From assembly GCA_947579605.1 (NCBI GenBank), contig OX388309.1, positions 13,834,713-13,898,712 on the forward strand: DNA of 64,000 bases. Reading direction: 5' to 3'. How positions within the stretch are numbered: the first letter of the stretch is position 1; each line of letters opens with the position of its first letter. Under the pieces are notes generated by a model. That model was not told the DNA's origin. It ran no database searches and saw nothing but the letters and a program-made list of their open reading frames with translations. Position numbers and translations under genes: made by a program. Origin of the DNA: Athripsodes cinereus (Eukaryota; Arthropoda; Insecta; Trichoptera; Leptoceridae). Of the stretch, positions 11,196-22,660 are shown piece after piece.

Positions 11196-11575
11196 AACCC
11201 AGTTAATCTAATTAAAATTGTAACTAGCCGCTTTCATCCAATTGTTCTGTTCCAACGGTTAGTTATACTTTTGTTGATAACAAAATGAATAATTAATAGG
11301 TAGGTATGTTTATTTAAACCATGAAAACAAATCACAATGCTGCGTGATATCTAATTGTAGTTGCATTACAAAGTATTGTTTAAAAATAATGTACCTACAC
11401 AATAAATACAACAATTATGAATTTATTTTTATTTATTGATATACATTTATTTATTGCAAATAATAGCGTAGATGATTCTGTCCATAGCCACAGTACAGAT
11501 TGTATTTTTGGTTCAACAAGTATTTTATAATATTTTAATAACTCTTTCAATGAGTGATAAAATTATAACAAAATT
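11196..11575. other. Spacer upstream of gene 2
   Basis: AT-rich sequence between the SINE and the first coding exon of gene 2. The promoter probably lies here or just upstream, but I see no clear core promoter motif. Confidence 0.35.
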
Positions 11576-13847
11576 ATGTGTTTTTTAAATCATGTTTTAC
11601 ACAAAATATGTGTTTTAATTTTAATCGTTTATATCGTGCATGTAAATAGTAAAAAGGTACGTGGAATAATTTTTTTTTATATCAATCAAAAGTCCTTTTT
11701 AACTATCTTTTTAAACTATACTTTTATAATAAAAATAATTAACTGATTAAGAAGATCACTGCAAAGAAGTTAATGCAATAATCTCAAGACAGTAAGTAGT
11801 GGGGAAATCCACGGAAAAAAAACCATGTCCAAAAATGGATCCAAAATGACTGAAGAAGAAAATGTTAAAAAAATATGTAGGTATATGAATCAGAATGAAA
11901 TGCAAAAAAAATAACTTTTTTTGTGAAATTACAGGCAAAATATATATTGAATATTGGCTCACGAGTAAATACATGTGATAAAGTACCATCAAAAGTAGTA
12001 GATACAAAGGATCTTAGATCGATGAGGCATAATGAAAGCGTCGTAGTTCTCAACGGACCTTTCACTTTAATTAAACTTTTGAAATCACCTACAAAGGTAA
12101 TACAATAAGACTTACGTATACAAAAATATATCAATAGATTATCTGGATTCACTTTTGTTTCAACTAGTATAATTGAAGACAACTTAATAACGTTTTAGAT
12201 GAATTTAGTAGCTCATAGAACGCGTTCACAAGGAGGATCAGAAATTATGGCAACGTATGAAGTGCAAGACATGTGTGAGGATTTAAAAAATAAGGATGAA
12301 GATACCATAATAAGCCATTACCTCAAAGCATTTAACTTTACTTCAGAATGTCCTGTCCCTGCAGTAAGTAATTATATTGAACTATTAATAAATCCTAGTT
12401 TACATTGCAAAAATAATTTTGATTAGGTATTTAAAAGACGTCAGTGAATAAGCTAAACTTAAAATTTATAGGTGATTGTTAATGAATTCTATTCAATATT
12501 CCATAGCAAACACATTCATTCTACACATTCATATTTTCATATCATCATGATATTTTCCATAAGTGTGGTATCCAGTAGACTAACTGCATGTTACAAACGT
12601 ATGAGTCGTCTTCTACGTGGCAATGATATTTAAAACATTCAGGATGGTAGGCGTGACTCATTGCTAAAAGGGAGATATTATTAAATATGACATAAATATG
12701 TAAATTCAAATATTTACGGTAGCTATCGATAAATCAAATACAGTGGAACCTCTCATAACAAGCACCTCTCATAACGAGTAATTCGCATAACGAGCAAAAA
12801 AAAAAATGTGAAAAAGTTGCTCCCATAACGAGCGATATTTCGCATAACGAGTTACAGAGAAAGGGTAGGTAAGTCGCTTTTTCACGACATTCACTTGTGA
12901 CCTTGTGAGCTGGGACTTCCGCGCCAGAACACCAGTCTGTGTTTAGCACTCGCTCCGTTAGCGCCTTGGTTTCGCATGTTATCACGCATTCTTCTAAAAT
13001 TTATATTGATATTATTAGTATTTTTTTATGTGACATGTGAAAAGTATTATAATCCGTTCAAAAATGTCCCCGAAGAAAAAAACACAAGAAGACACCCAGA
13101 AGAGAATAAAAATAACTGTTGAAATGAAACGTAAAATCATTGAAGAGCGAGAACAAGGTGCGAGCGTGGCTTATCTAGCGCGCACATACTGTCCGTCAAC
13201 ATCAACGATCTGCACTATTCTCAAGAACAAAGATAAATTTAAGAAATGGATGCTTCAAATGGAGTGTTAAGAATGTCTACGAAAGGGCTACGTTTACGGT
13301 TAGTTTTCTAGTTAAAAATGGTTAATTATTTGTCATAAATTCATATTTTTATTTAGGTACGTTTTTTCCTAATCTAATCAATATTACAAGTTGTGACACT
13401 CTTTTATAAGTAATTTTATTTGAAAAAACGTTAATAAAAAAATCGTTGAGTATTCCAAGAATAGGTACTTATTCTTTCGGCGTGGAACGCATTATCGTAT
13501 TTTACATTGATTTCTATAGAAAAAAATGTTTCGCAAAACTCGTTATGAAAGGTTCCACTGTAATTATAAAAAAAATTATTTAAAGACCTGAAATTAATTA
13601 AAATAGATATATAATGTCATTTACTTTCTAGGGAAGCTACTACATTGACAATTTGGTCGCAGATACAGATAAAATACAATTAGACGCAGATTTGGAAGGA
13701 CGATACAGAATAGAGATGAGGTTGTTTGGAGAAAAAGATTCTAAGAATCTATCTACGAAATTATCTTTGCAGCCTGATTTACCTGTAACTGAATTGGTGT
13801 GTCTTGCATTTGATTTAACAGTTGATAAAATAACAAAAAGAGTGTAA
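11576..13847 (+). CDS. Secreted DUF1091/CheA-like protein, gene 2 (four exons)
   Basis: Predicted join: 11576-11656, 11935-12096, 12199-12363, 13632-13847; 207 residues, all introns phase 0 (AAG|GTACGT, ACAG|GCA, AAG|GTAATA, TTAG|ATG, GCA|GTAAGT, CTAG|GGA). Exon 2 is 162 nt, exactly as in gene 1; exon 3 is one codon longer and exon 4 two codons longer. The signal peptide has the core CVLILIVYIVHV and ends at VNSKK. Shared landmarks with gene 1 include the cysteine of NTCDK, NESVVVLNGPF, GGSEIMATYE, DMC, FTSECPVPAG, Y-IDN-VADTDKI and a cysteine near the C-terminus. The two genes are a tandem duplication about 3.7 kb apart. AATAAA at 13851 could serve as poly(A) signal. Intron 3 holds a Tigger-type insertion. 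Intact splice sites and frames in both copies argue that both are functional. Confidence 0.77.
12741..13560 (+). mobile_element. Tigger/pogo-type DNA transposon, deletion derivative
   Basis: It begins CAGTGGAACCTCTCATAAC and ends with CGTTATGAAAGGTTCCACTG, giving terminal inverted repeats of about 20 bp, and is flanked by TA on both sides (12739-12740, 13561-13562). CAGTG ends with a TA target are typical of pogo/Tigger. The left arm repeats CATAACGAG four times. It retains only the start of the transposase gene. It sits wholly inside intron 3 of gene 2 and does not touch its splice sites. Confidence 0.9.
13064..13270 (+). pseudogene. Tigger transposase N-terminus (DNA-binding HTH only)
   Basis: From MSPKKKTQEDTQKR through ITVEMKRKIIEEREQG and VAYLARTYCPSTSTICTIL, this is the psq/CENP-B-type helix-turn-helix found at the start of pogo-like transposases. 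It stops after 68 residues; a full protein is several hundred residues long, so the second HTH and the DDE catalytic domain are gone. Confidence 0.8.
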
Positions 13848-13850
13848 TTT

Positions 13851-13856
13851 AATAAA
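13851..13856 (+). promoter_or_regulatory. Possible poly(A) signal of gene 2
   Basis: AATAAA lies four bases after the stop codon of gene 2; further A-rich AATAAAA-type hexamers follow near 13877. Confidence 0.4.
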
Positions 13857-14022
13857 TAGCAAAACTAGAAATTAAAATAAAACAAACGAATATGTTTACA
13901 ATTTCTTTGATAAAAACTATAATAACCTACTATTTTACAAATCATTTTTAAACTTCATATAAAAAAAAACAATTTTTCAAGAGGGAAAACTATTAAAGCT
14001 CATTTAAATTAAGATCATTGTC

Positions 14023-14350
14023 CTAGTTGGGTCGGGGGCCAATCGCGCCTAGGTACCTCCTGCAGAGATCCCTGTCCACCGCTGCTTCCAGGACCTCTGG
14101 CAACTCCAAACCAAGCCTTTCAACACACAAGTTCGACACCTGTCCTTGCCAGCTTCTTCTAGGGCGGCCCATCGGTCTTCTGCCCTCACCCACAGCTTCC
14201 AAAGATCTAAGTGGTGTCTGTCTTCTGGCATGCGCAGAACGTGACCCAGCCATCCCAACTGCAACCTCTCTATATGCAGGAGTACTGGTTCCACCTTGAG
14301 AGGGTTTTCGTCCCCAGTCAGCATAATTAAGCTGGTATAAGGGAAGCAAC
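14023..14350 (-). pseudogene. LINE 3' fragment (family with GGxGPRP tail)
   Basis: The minus strand gives, across two frames, LLHIERLQLGWLGHVLRMPE, GRRPMGRPRRSWQGQVSNL and LELPEVLEAAVDRDLCRR, ending at IGPRPN. This is the C-terminal tail of an insect RT. A frameshift splits it. The same 3' end recurs at 29495-29655 inside the Helitron. Confidence 0.75.
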
Positions 14351-14477
14351 TCATTATAGCTATAATAATTCAACAGATATTATTTTCAATATTATAGGTA
14401 TCATTCGATTAATTTAAACAGTACTAAATAAACAGCACATAAAAAATCGAGTAAGTATAAGTAGGTACATAAATACA

Positions 14478-15290
14478 CACCTCATCATTACCTTCAACGC
14501 TCCTCTCGGGAGCACAGGGCAGAAACCAGTCTCCTCCATTCGGAGCATCTCTGTGCCGATTGCGTCTCGTCTTTCCACGACATTTCCTGCGCTCTGATGT
14601 CGTTGTCATGGGAACGGTGTATTAGGAACGCCCGGCTGATGGAACCCTTGCGGACGGAAAAACAGTGCCCTTTTTGGCCAACTTTCATTGGGCATTCTCA
14701 GAAAATAGCCCAGTCAGGACCATCGTCTCTCCTGTATCACGAAGATTTCAGATCTCTGCTAGGTGCGTCGGCGAACAGCATCATTTGTGACATGTTCATA
14801 CCATTTTACATCTAAAATCTTCCTAAGACGCCTGTTTTGTAATCTTGGTATCTTCCGCTATTTAAGTCTTGTTTAAGTGCCAAGACTCACAGCCGTATAT
14901 CGGTATCGGGATGATACAAGCATTGAACAGGCGACAATATGTCCTGATGCTGAGTCCAGACGCCTTCCAAACATTGTTCATGATATTGAAAGCCCCGCTA
15001 GCAACTTATACACGGATTGGTGATGCGTACCGGATCACCATCTGACGCTACGGTTACTTCCAAGTACCTGAATTTGTTTACCTGAGATATTTGGGAATTT
15101 CCAACCATTAGTGGGGTGTGAGTACTCGTACATGCACTATTACAGCTGATGTACTCTGTTTAACTAGCGTTGATACGAAGGCCAAGGCGTAAGCTTTTTT
15201 CAAAAAGAGGATTGGAGTTGCACTGTAATCCGTCCACAGATCTATCGAAAAGGACTAAGTCATCCGCATACTCAAGATCGTAAACACACC
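14478..15290 (-). pseudogene. Decayed LINE fragment, 3' half
   Basis: Read in reverse, this matches 43241-43745 on the plus strand (for example the SGVWTQHQDIL-like block, the GCESWHL block, the KMVWTCHK block and the final LRREAWR-like tail with SALCSREER). Stops and shifts are scattered through it. The left end, near 14478, is the 3' end. Confidence 0.65.
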
Positions 15291-16849
15291 TACATAACCA
15301 TATACATTAATTAGCTACATATATAAAATCTCTCAAATTCCAATATCGGAAATTCCGCCTAGTAAAAATATATTATTGAAACAGACCAATCTTTCAGAAC
15401 GATAGTATAAAATAGTTTGATATTTTTTTAAAGGAGTAAGCTGTATATTTGGTTAATAAAAAAATAATAAGTTGTAAAGTTTTGTCTCTAGTGTTAAAAT
15501 TTTTAATAAGTAGCAACACGTAACTATAAGAATATACTTTGTGAGAATATTGTAGTAGTGAATAGTGCCTCAAGTATATTATTCTCCAAGGGACATTATG
15601 GATTTTTAATTTTAAGGAAGATCTTGTCGGCTAGAGTCCCTTTAGCGACCCCTGAGACCACCCTTAAAAATGTTTCATTTAGTCTGGATGATATGAGATC
15701 TCTTTTCTTGAAACATCCTGGGAAAAGTAGTAGGAAAAATCCATAATGCTAACATTCCTACTATAATAAAGCGTACAAGAGCAATATACGTACTTATACA
15801 AAAATTTCGCTATACATTAAAATCGATCCATTTTTTGTTGTCCGCCAGGTAAATTTGCAAACAAAAACTACAAGTTTTAGGTTAATGCACAATGGCGTGG
15901 CCATAATGTTTTATAGGGGAGGCCAGGAAGATAGAAAAAAAAAATCAACAACATTTAGTGAACCCTTTTTTGGCTCATGGTTTTCTATTTGGTCAAAGGA
16001 TTAAAATATAGAAGGTTGAATCCAAGTTTTTATATTTCTACCTTTCCGTGCTGTCATATGGACTGTCCAATTCCATATTTTAACATGTCGCAATGTCATG
16101 TATTCGAGAAATCGACATTTTTTTAATTTTGGTATATTAATACTTTGCTTCAAAAACACAACAGAAAGTGAAATATACTAGGTACGAGTATATCGTACTG
16201 TTTGAGGCATTATGTCGTATGCTCCGTATTGAAAATAGGCTTACATTTTTCATTAACTAAATATTTAATATATAAAGGGAACCGCGTATTATTATCTAAT
16301 TTGTTCAAAGAGTTGATGGAGTGGAGGTGATTCTATATATTATTTATTTATTTGTTTTATTCTTCACTGTTCATTTTACAGATCAAACAAAGTATCATAA
16401 AAATATCAGTTATACAATTCAGTATATGACAGTGTATACCTATGACAAACCCGGTTCGACGACAATTTTTCATACATCTCCCATATTTTAATGGTATTTT
16501 TGTTTACTGTTCTAGCCAAATTTTCTCCCCCTACTCCTGGGTACGCTCTTGTATGAGCGTGAATTTATGTATATACTTCGTAGTCTATGTTCACTCTTTT
16601 AATTCTAAGATAATATTTTATAAGTATGTACAAAACATAATTCTTAAGTAGAGTTTCAGAATGTATGCCTTAAAAGATAAAAGCACCTAATCGCGAATAA
16701 TTTACACATATTTTTCTCTATATACGCATAAAATTATGTTCCGAATTAGTAAACAACAAGTATTCTTAATGATTGATAACTTATTTATGAACAATGCATT
16801 GATATGTGTATTCAGGATGCTACATTAATTGTCATAGATTTTATAACAC
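15291..16849. other. No gene recognised
   Basis: AT-rich. A short imperfect inverted repeat uses ATTATGGATTTTT near 15595 and its complement near 15740. Nothing else is supported. Confidence 0.45.
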
Positions 16850-17880
16850 AGTTACATAAAACAGACTGGGAAAGAAAATTTGTTCGCATCTTCCATTTAT
16901 ATGCAAAGTTCCGCAGGGGAGGTCTTGTGTTCCACACTTTTTTTAAAATACATATCTGAAATTAGCAAACTGGGAGTCGAATGGGAAATGATTACATTTA
17001 AAGAGCTTTTATTCGTACCTACTTTAAGTTGGAATCAAATATACACCAAAGCAGAGATAAATATGAGTATAATACAGAGATGGCTGATTTAAAATGTAGG
17101 TACTAATATTAAACGTCGCAAGAACTTAACACATGACGTATGGCATAAACATTAGAAAACAACCTATTATAACTGATAAATGTCAAATTAAGTGCAAAGT
17201 TTGAATTCACAGCCTTGCTCTTGTACTGCATTGCATCGCATGACAACTTTTAAATACCTTGGCTATTCTAAAGACTTTACTGATATAGAGTTATATACAT
17301 GTTAATAAATAAATGAACTTTCAAATAAAAAATACAGCTTGTTCACGTCTTTGGAATATGTTATATATTAGAATCATGCTTGAACAACAAATCTTTAAAA
17401 ATACATATGTATATACTCTCCATTTTGATTTTTTGTGTTTTTGTGGGTTGCGGAGGAACGGCTAAAATAAATTTATGTCTTAACAATCATCATAAAATCT
17501 ATTTCCAAAGTCATTCCCCGTAGGCCATACAGATACCCTGCAAACATAATTATTTTTCGATTTTGGTTTTTTGGATGCACGAAAGATATAGATAAACGAG
17601 AATTATAATTAAATACTCACATAAAGATGTCACTTTTCGTCCTCAATATGTCCAAACTTGTAATACTAGAAATGCTCAAGTGCTCCAGCCCTTGTTTCAC
17701 GGGCAAAATCCGCTCAAGGATACTACTTCTTTTTGGCTCTAAGATTCAGCAATAAAATGATGCAAGATACCCAATTAGATTTTGGTTCTGAGTTAAGTAA
17801 ATTGGGGGGAGATGAAGAATGTGAGAGGTTATTGTTGCAAGATTTGCAGTAATGAGAAGGATATGAAAAAAGGGAGATAG
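16850..17880 (+). pseudogene. Decayed Jockey/CR1-like LINE, sister of 8709-9810
   Basis: Fragments match the minus-strand copy at 8709-9810: ISEISKLGVE, LSWNQIYTKAEINMSIIQRW, YRYP in RPYRYPAN, RPQYVQTCNTRNAQVLQP, and RLSNKMMQDT. The FADD active site is destroyed. Stops and indels are frequent. Confidence 0.7.
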
Positions 17881-19094
17881 AGAAAAAAAAACTTTATCCA
17901 TTTTCATTCTTATCCTTGTTAATCTTGTTAATATATCTCATACTTGTTTATCTCCAAATTGATTTTTTTTTGTTTCGTATACGGCTAATTCTTTTTCAAA
18001 ACAACCAGACCATGTTTCTCAATGTCTTAGATTTTTTATGCCTTCTTGCCTGTTCTTGCCTGTTAGTTGCCTGATATGTATGTTGAGACTTTCAAACAAG
18101 TATTAATTTTTTTACTCTTTTTTTTGGCTGACATTTTTCTACTGTGCGGTCGGTGATTTTTAATGAAAATAGATCTTTTGAAAAATTATTGTATCTTTTT
18201 TATTTATTAACATATCGAGATAATTTTAAGTACAAAATTTCCTAGTTAAAAAAATATTTTTGATCATCGATATCAATCGAAAAAATTACTTAATTTTGCT
18301 TCAAATTTACAATTCTAAAATTGAAAATTTCTCATTTTTGCATCATTATTTCAGAATGAAAACAACAAATATCATCATTGAATGCCTTCGCTACGTCTCA
18401 TGATGGGTAACGAAGGCATTCATTTTAATATTTCTTCGGAGAATGCTCTTAATTGTCGCCGAAAGATTTACGATTTTTGCTTGATGATTGACGTTCGCAT
18501 CCAGCTGTCTGTACGCCGCCAATAACATAGATCGTGTCCAGTGCAAATTCTTACATTGTAAGGCGAAATAGATTACGAATGTTTACTAACTCATCTTCAT
18601 ATAGAAAATTTAGATAGGAGAATCATAAACGATCTTATTTCATTGCATAGAATCATAAACAGTTGTATTCCCAGCCCTGAATAAACAGTCGATAAGGTAC
18701 AGGGTACCGGGGCGATATACTCGGGGCCGGGAACAGTGATATGTTATACCTAGATTTGCAATATGAATCTCAAACATGTACCATCAATAAAATCTCGTTG
18801 CGGTCCTTGGTACCGCAAGTTTTAGTTTGAAAAAAAGCGAAACACATATAAATTGTTTGTAGATAACAAGAGATAGACAATATGAGAATGAGGATTATAA
18901 CAGACGACAAAGGCCGGTAGATAGAGATGAATATATACAAAAGAAAAGAGATGAATATATATTACTCAGGCATTGTACCTCGACGGGTGGATACACATTT
19001 TTAGACAATATTTGTATGACATTTCGAATCTAGTTGTAACATATCACTGGCCAGGAACTGTTTTATTGTGACAATCACACAACAAACTATATAA
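17881..19094. other. No gene recognised
   Basis: AT-rich sequence with a small hairpin at 18380-18421 (GAATGCCTTCG and its complement) and a GC-richer patch at about 18690-18745 with no match I recognise. Confidence 0.4.
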
Positions 19095-19239
19095 GGGTTA
19101 GCGCATACATACAATTTTTAGTTGAACAACTGTTTTGTTGTGTATCATATGTTTATAAGAATATATTAAAGCGCACATACTGTCAACTCGATAGTTTCTC
19201 GACAAAAAAGTCAAAAAGCTTTATCGATTTGCTTTTGAT

Positions 19240-19422
19240 TTATTTATTTTTTATGAAAGATATATCTGGGTTTTGTTATAAACCCAAATACAACCTTATA
19301 CACCTTTCACAGTAAGCTACTAAAAGCTTGTATCGTGAAAGGGGAGTTTGCCGGCACCTGGGATCGAACCCCGGACCCCTTGTTCATGAGGCCGTGACTC
19401 TACCTCCAGGCTACCGACGAAC
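19240..19422 (-). mobile_element. tRNA-derived SINE, copy 2 (nested)
   Basis: The reverse complement of this stretch begins GTTCGTCGGTAGCCTGGAGG and carries a well-kept B box (GGGTTCGATCCC). It shares body and tail with copies 1 and 3. It lies within the Harbinger derivative, so the Harbinger insertion is older. Confidence 0.8.
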
Positions 19423-19456
19423 TCATTTAAAAGTTGGACAACTATCGATCAAGCGC

Positions 19457-19762
19457 TCAATTTGTATTGCATTGTATTGATGTGCGCAGACCATCGACTA
19501 ATATGGCGCATCTCCATCTTGTATCTTGGCGTTTTATAAAAGGACCCACGAATGAAATGATTTCATCAAACGTTTCTTCACTCATTCTATAATATTTGAA
19601 AAACTTGTCTGGGTGCTTTTTTAGCTTAGAATGTAACGTATGAAATATTCCACTAGATAACCTATTACTGAGTACAGGATGTACACAGTATCTTCTTTTT
19701 TTATCTCTCTTAAAATTTCTATAAAGCAAAGCACAAACTAAAACTTTCTTGTTAATTGACAT
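19457..19762 (-). pseudogene. HARBI1-like transposase N-terminus
   Basis: The frame MSINKKVLVCALLYRNFKR, then HPVLSNRLSSGIFHTLHSKL, then KHPDKFFKYYRMSEETFDEI and FIKRQDTRWR matches the first quarter of HARBI1-like nucleases. The reading then diverges and ends at 101 residues; the DDE catalytic core is absent through internal deletion. Confidence 0.8.
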
Positions 19763-19934
19763 TGTTTGTAAACACCTTAACTCGAGCGTTGCTGAATAAA
19801 GACTGGTCGATTTGAGGAAATAAAAAAATTGATTGTAAGCGCACTTCCATCAACTAAACTGTTTAGTTGAGTAGAAATCACGAAAAGTACACAGTTTAGT
19901 CGATGCAACAGTTGTATGTATGCGCTAAGCCTAA

Positions 19935-20237
19935 GTAATACAATGGTTCCCCGATTACCTACATCTTTTCAAATTTCATAGAGCAACTCAGAGTCATGTT
20001 TTCTCCTTGTTGCCCTCTAACTTCGCAATAACCTATGCAGATAGAATGGTGTGAGTGAGGGGATGTAAGTTTTTGTGATGCTCATGCTGTGCAAATTTAT
20101 TTAATTTTCTATAATTGATTTACCTAAAGATTAACATCCAAATGTCTAGATGGATAAAAAGTTCGTAAGTTTTGTCGGAATATTTACTGCACATAATTAA
20201 AGTAATTTTGTATTCTTTAGTTTTGAATGTATATTTG
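19935..20237. other. Spacer between Harbinger and mariner-like elements
   Basis: About 300 bp of AT-rich sequence with no recognised feature. Confidence 0.5.
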
Positions 20238-20239
20238 TA

Positions 20240-21534
20240 AAGGGTTTTTCAACAAGGACTTTGTTTTTTAAAACAAAATAAAACAAAAAAATTTGATGAA
20301 GATGATTAAAATTTTTATTGAATTACAAAGAGAAAAGTTTGGCAATTATGCATGAAAAATGATATCTGACAAATGTCCACCACGAGCACGCTGACAGATG
20401 TCGATTCTTTCATCAAAGTTTTTAATCACTTTTTGGCAAAATGGCGGGACTATTTCGCTAATCACATCACGGATTTTGAGTTTTAAGGCTGCAATCGATT
20501 CGATTGGCTCCGTATAGACTCTGTCCTTAACATAGCCCCACAAAAAATAATCCAGTGGCGTTAAATCACACGATCTGGCTGGCCACTTAACAGCTGAGTT
20601 TCGTGAAATCATGCGATCGGGAAATTTGGTTTGCAATAAATTGATCGTTTCATTGGCTGTGTGACATGTGGCACCGTCCTGTTGAAACCACATGTCAGTG
20701 ATATCCACGTCATCAATAATAGGCCAAAATTGAGTTGTCAACATCTTGCGATAGCGTGATCCATTGACCGTTACCGCATTTCCAGTCTCATCTTCGAAAA
20801 AAACGGCCCAATCACGCCTCCAGACCACATAGCGCACCATACAGTGACACGCTGAGCATGCAACGGCTTCTCAATAATTGCTCTAGGATTTTCAGAAGCC
20901 CAAATGCGGCAATTTTGCTTGTTGACGTACCCTGACAAGTGAAAATGGGCTTCGTCTGAAAAAATGATTTTTTCAGAAAAACCAGCGGGTTGTTCCTGAA
21001 TGAATTGAGAGAATCTACGGCGATTTGAATGGTCGTTCGGCTTCAATTCCTGCACCAGTTGAACCTTGTAAGGCTTCAAAGCCAAATCCTTACGCAAAAT
21101 TCGCCATGTGGTGGTTTTGGATAACCCCAATTGTCGAGAACGTCGAGGAATTGACAAATTTGGATCTGCTTCAACACTGTGGCTCACGGCTGCGATGTTT
21201 TCAGTTGAACGACCCGGTCGTACACGCGTTGGTGTTAACACATTTTGTATCGAGCCTGTCGACTCAAATTTAGCGACCAAATTCTTAATAGCGGTCTCAG
21301 AAGGACGATTATGTTGTCCGAAAATATCACGAATTTGACGAAATGTCACTTTAGCAGAACCACCATTTTCATAATGGATTTTAATTATTTTAATGCGATT
21401 TTCAAGCGAAATTGAATTCATTGCAACAATTGCCAATGCATCCACTACGAATACGTCAAAAAATGAAATGTCAAAACTATCATGTTGCTGGTGTTGCCAC
21501 AATTAAAAAACAAAGTTCTTGTTGAACAACCCTT
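20240..21534 (-). mobile_element. Full-length Tc1/mariner-type element (DD41D group)
   Basis: It starts AAGGGTTTTTCAACAAGGAC and ends GTTCTTGTTGAACAACCCTT, inverted repeats of about 30 bp with two mismatches. Both ends are flanked by TA (20238-20239, 21535-21536). The 1295-bp length, single transposase gene and TA target fit the mariner superfamily. Both ends are present, and the only visible defect in the coding region is one frameshift. Confidence 0.9.
20346..21421 (-). pseudogene. DD41D mariner-like transposase with one frameshift
   Basis: The gene starts at the Met of MNSISLENRIKIIK (21421) and ends at 20346, about 358 codons. N-terminal helix-turn-helix blocks (RQIRDIFGQHNRPSETAIK; LGLSKTTTWRILRKDL) are followed by a DDE core: FSDEAHFHLSG holds the first aspartate, MWFQQDGATCHTA the second and CDLTPLDYFLWG the third. 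Counting residues between the second and third gives 41, the DD41D spacing of rosa/Visitor-type elements rather than DD34D mariner. The frame breaks once between IGPFF and EDETGNAV, at a run of seven A on the plus strand (20797-20803), so a one-base slip is the likely cause. Confidence 0.88.
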
Positions 21535-21536
21535 TA

Positions 21537-22289
21537 TTTTTAAGGTTGTTTTTATATTGAATATTTGTATGTTACTTTGTTGATTATCTGTCAACTTTAT
21601 TTTTATGCAATACACTATCATGCCGTAAAATGTACCAATAAAGAAATACAATAAATAAATAAACAATTTTACCTTTTTATACCTATATAGATACTGCCTA
21701 AAAACAGATTTGAGTATAGCAAGACAGTGAATTCCAATTGTTATAATTATTCTTAGAATATTTGTATATTAAATATCGTAAAGTGTGCTATTTTATTGAT
21801 AATAATATTTTGATTTTAACAATACGCCTATTTTAGATAGGTAATTCTCATTTTCATCATAAAAGTCTCCATTCCTGTACATTTTCCATAAATATGGCAT
21901 GTAGCGGCGGATTGACTGCTAAATAGATATAGGTAAATGACTATGCAAGTTATCCTCTTATCACATTAATAGGATGGGCGGTATATCTCATCGTTAAATT
22001 GAAGATTTTAATTATCTCACATAATACAATTCTAAATAATATTAATTAATATAATACTAATTAATCATAATACTTAAAAACGATTTTCCAATAAGAAAAC
22101 TTCTGTGAACTATACTACATTACTACCTTTGTTTCTATGTATTCATATCCACTTACTATAACGGTTTCAGGAGAGGCCTGATGACTAATTTGCTTGGAAG
22201 GTTTTTCATAATATGACACATCTCTAAACTTATTTAATGACAAAGACTGAATGTCTGAATAACATACATTATTATTATTTAGTTAATAT
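21537..22289. other. No gene; faint LINE 3'-UTR remnant
   Basis: AT-rich. Around 21885-22020 the wording (GCAAGTTATCCTCT, then GGATGGGCGGTATATCTCAT) weakly parallels the LINE 3' region at 57930-58010 on the minus strand. Otherwise nothing. Confidence 0.35.
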
Positions 22290-22432
22290 TTATAATAATA
22301 ATAATAAAAACCTTTATTGCACAAAAAATCAACAAAATAAAATAAACAATTTAAACTAGACAAATAAATTTTGTGCAATGGGCGAGTTTATCGCAGAAGC
22401 GCGATATGTTCCAATTCACCCATTAATATTAT
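22290..22432 (-). mobile_element. LINE 3'-UTR with ATT-repeat tail
   Basis: The minus strand reads GCGATAAACTCGCCCATTGC, then a GTGCAATAAAGGTTTTTATT poly(A)-signal-like block, then an (ATT)n tail. This is the usual 3' end of a class of lepidopteran non-LTR elements. No coding part is attached. Confidence 0.55.
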
Positions 22433-22494
22433 TATTTCAATAATTTTATTATTATACGAGTAGTTTACTCTTTCTTATGACATTTTTCATTTCT

Positions 22495-22660
22495 TCTTCT
22501 TCTTCCTCGTGTGATAGATCATCGATCTGTTGTTTCAGAAGTTATTCCCTCTTGTGACTCTGAGGACCAGCTATCTTTCCATCTTTTTGGTGGTCTTCCT
22601 CGTGAACGTGAGCCAGCCGGTGTGTTCTTTGCAGCAATGTGGGCGATCCTATTTTCAGCC
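22495..22660 (-). pseudogene. LINE RT C-terminus adjoining the minisatellite
   Basis: The minus strand reads AHIAAKNTPAGSRSRGRPPK, then RWKDSWSSESQEGI, ending in a GAA-repeat (AGAAGAAGAAG) tail near 22495-22510. The GRPPKRW block is the end of an insect RT. The preceding residues (HVDRMAEN) come from DNA that makes up the 78-bp repeat unit next door. Confidence 0.6.

Larger units (their letters stand above)
19095..19931 (-). mobile_element. PIF/Harbinger-type transposon, deletion derivative
   Basis: The left end GGGTTAGCGCATACATACAA and right end TTGTATGTATGCGCTAAGCC are inverted repeats with one mismatch. TAA flanks both sides (19092-19094 and 19932-19934), the 3-bp target type of Harbinger elements. 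Inside are a transposase N-terminus on the minus strand and a SINE inserted later at 19240-19422. Confidence 0.85.

Noticed and set aside
18380..18421. Hairpin GAATGCCTTCG/CGAAGGCATTC as an RNA gene
   Set aside because: Only an 11-12 bp stem with a 20-base unstructured loop; too weak to call.
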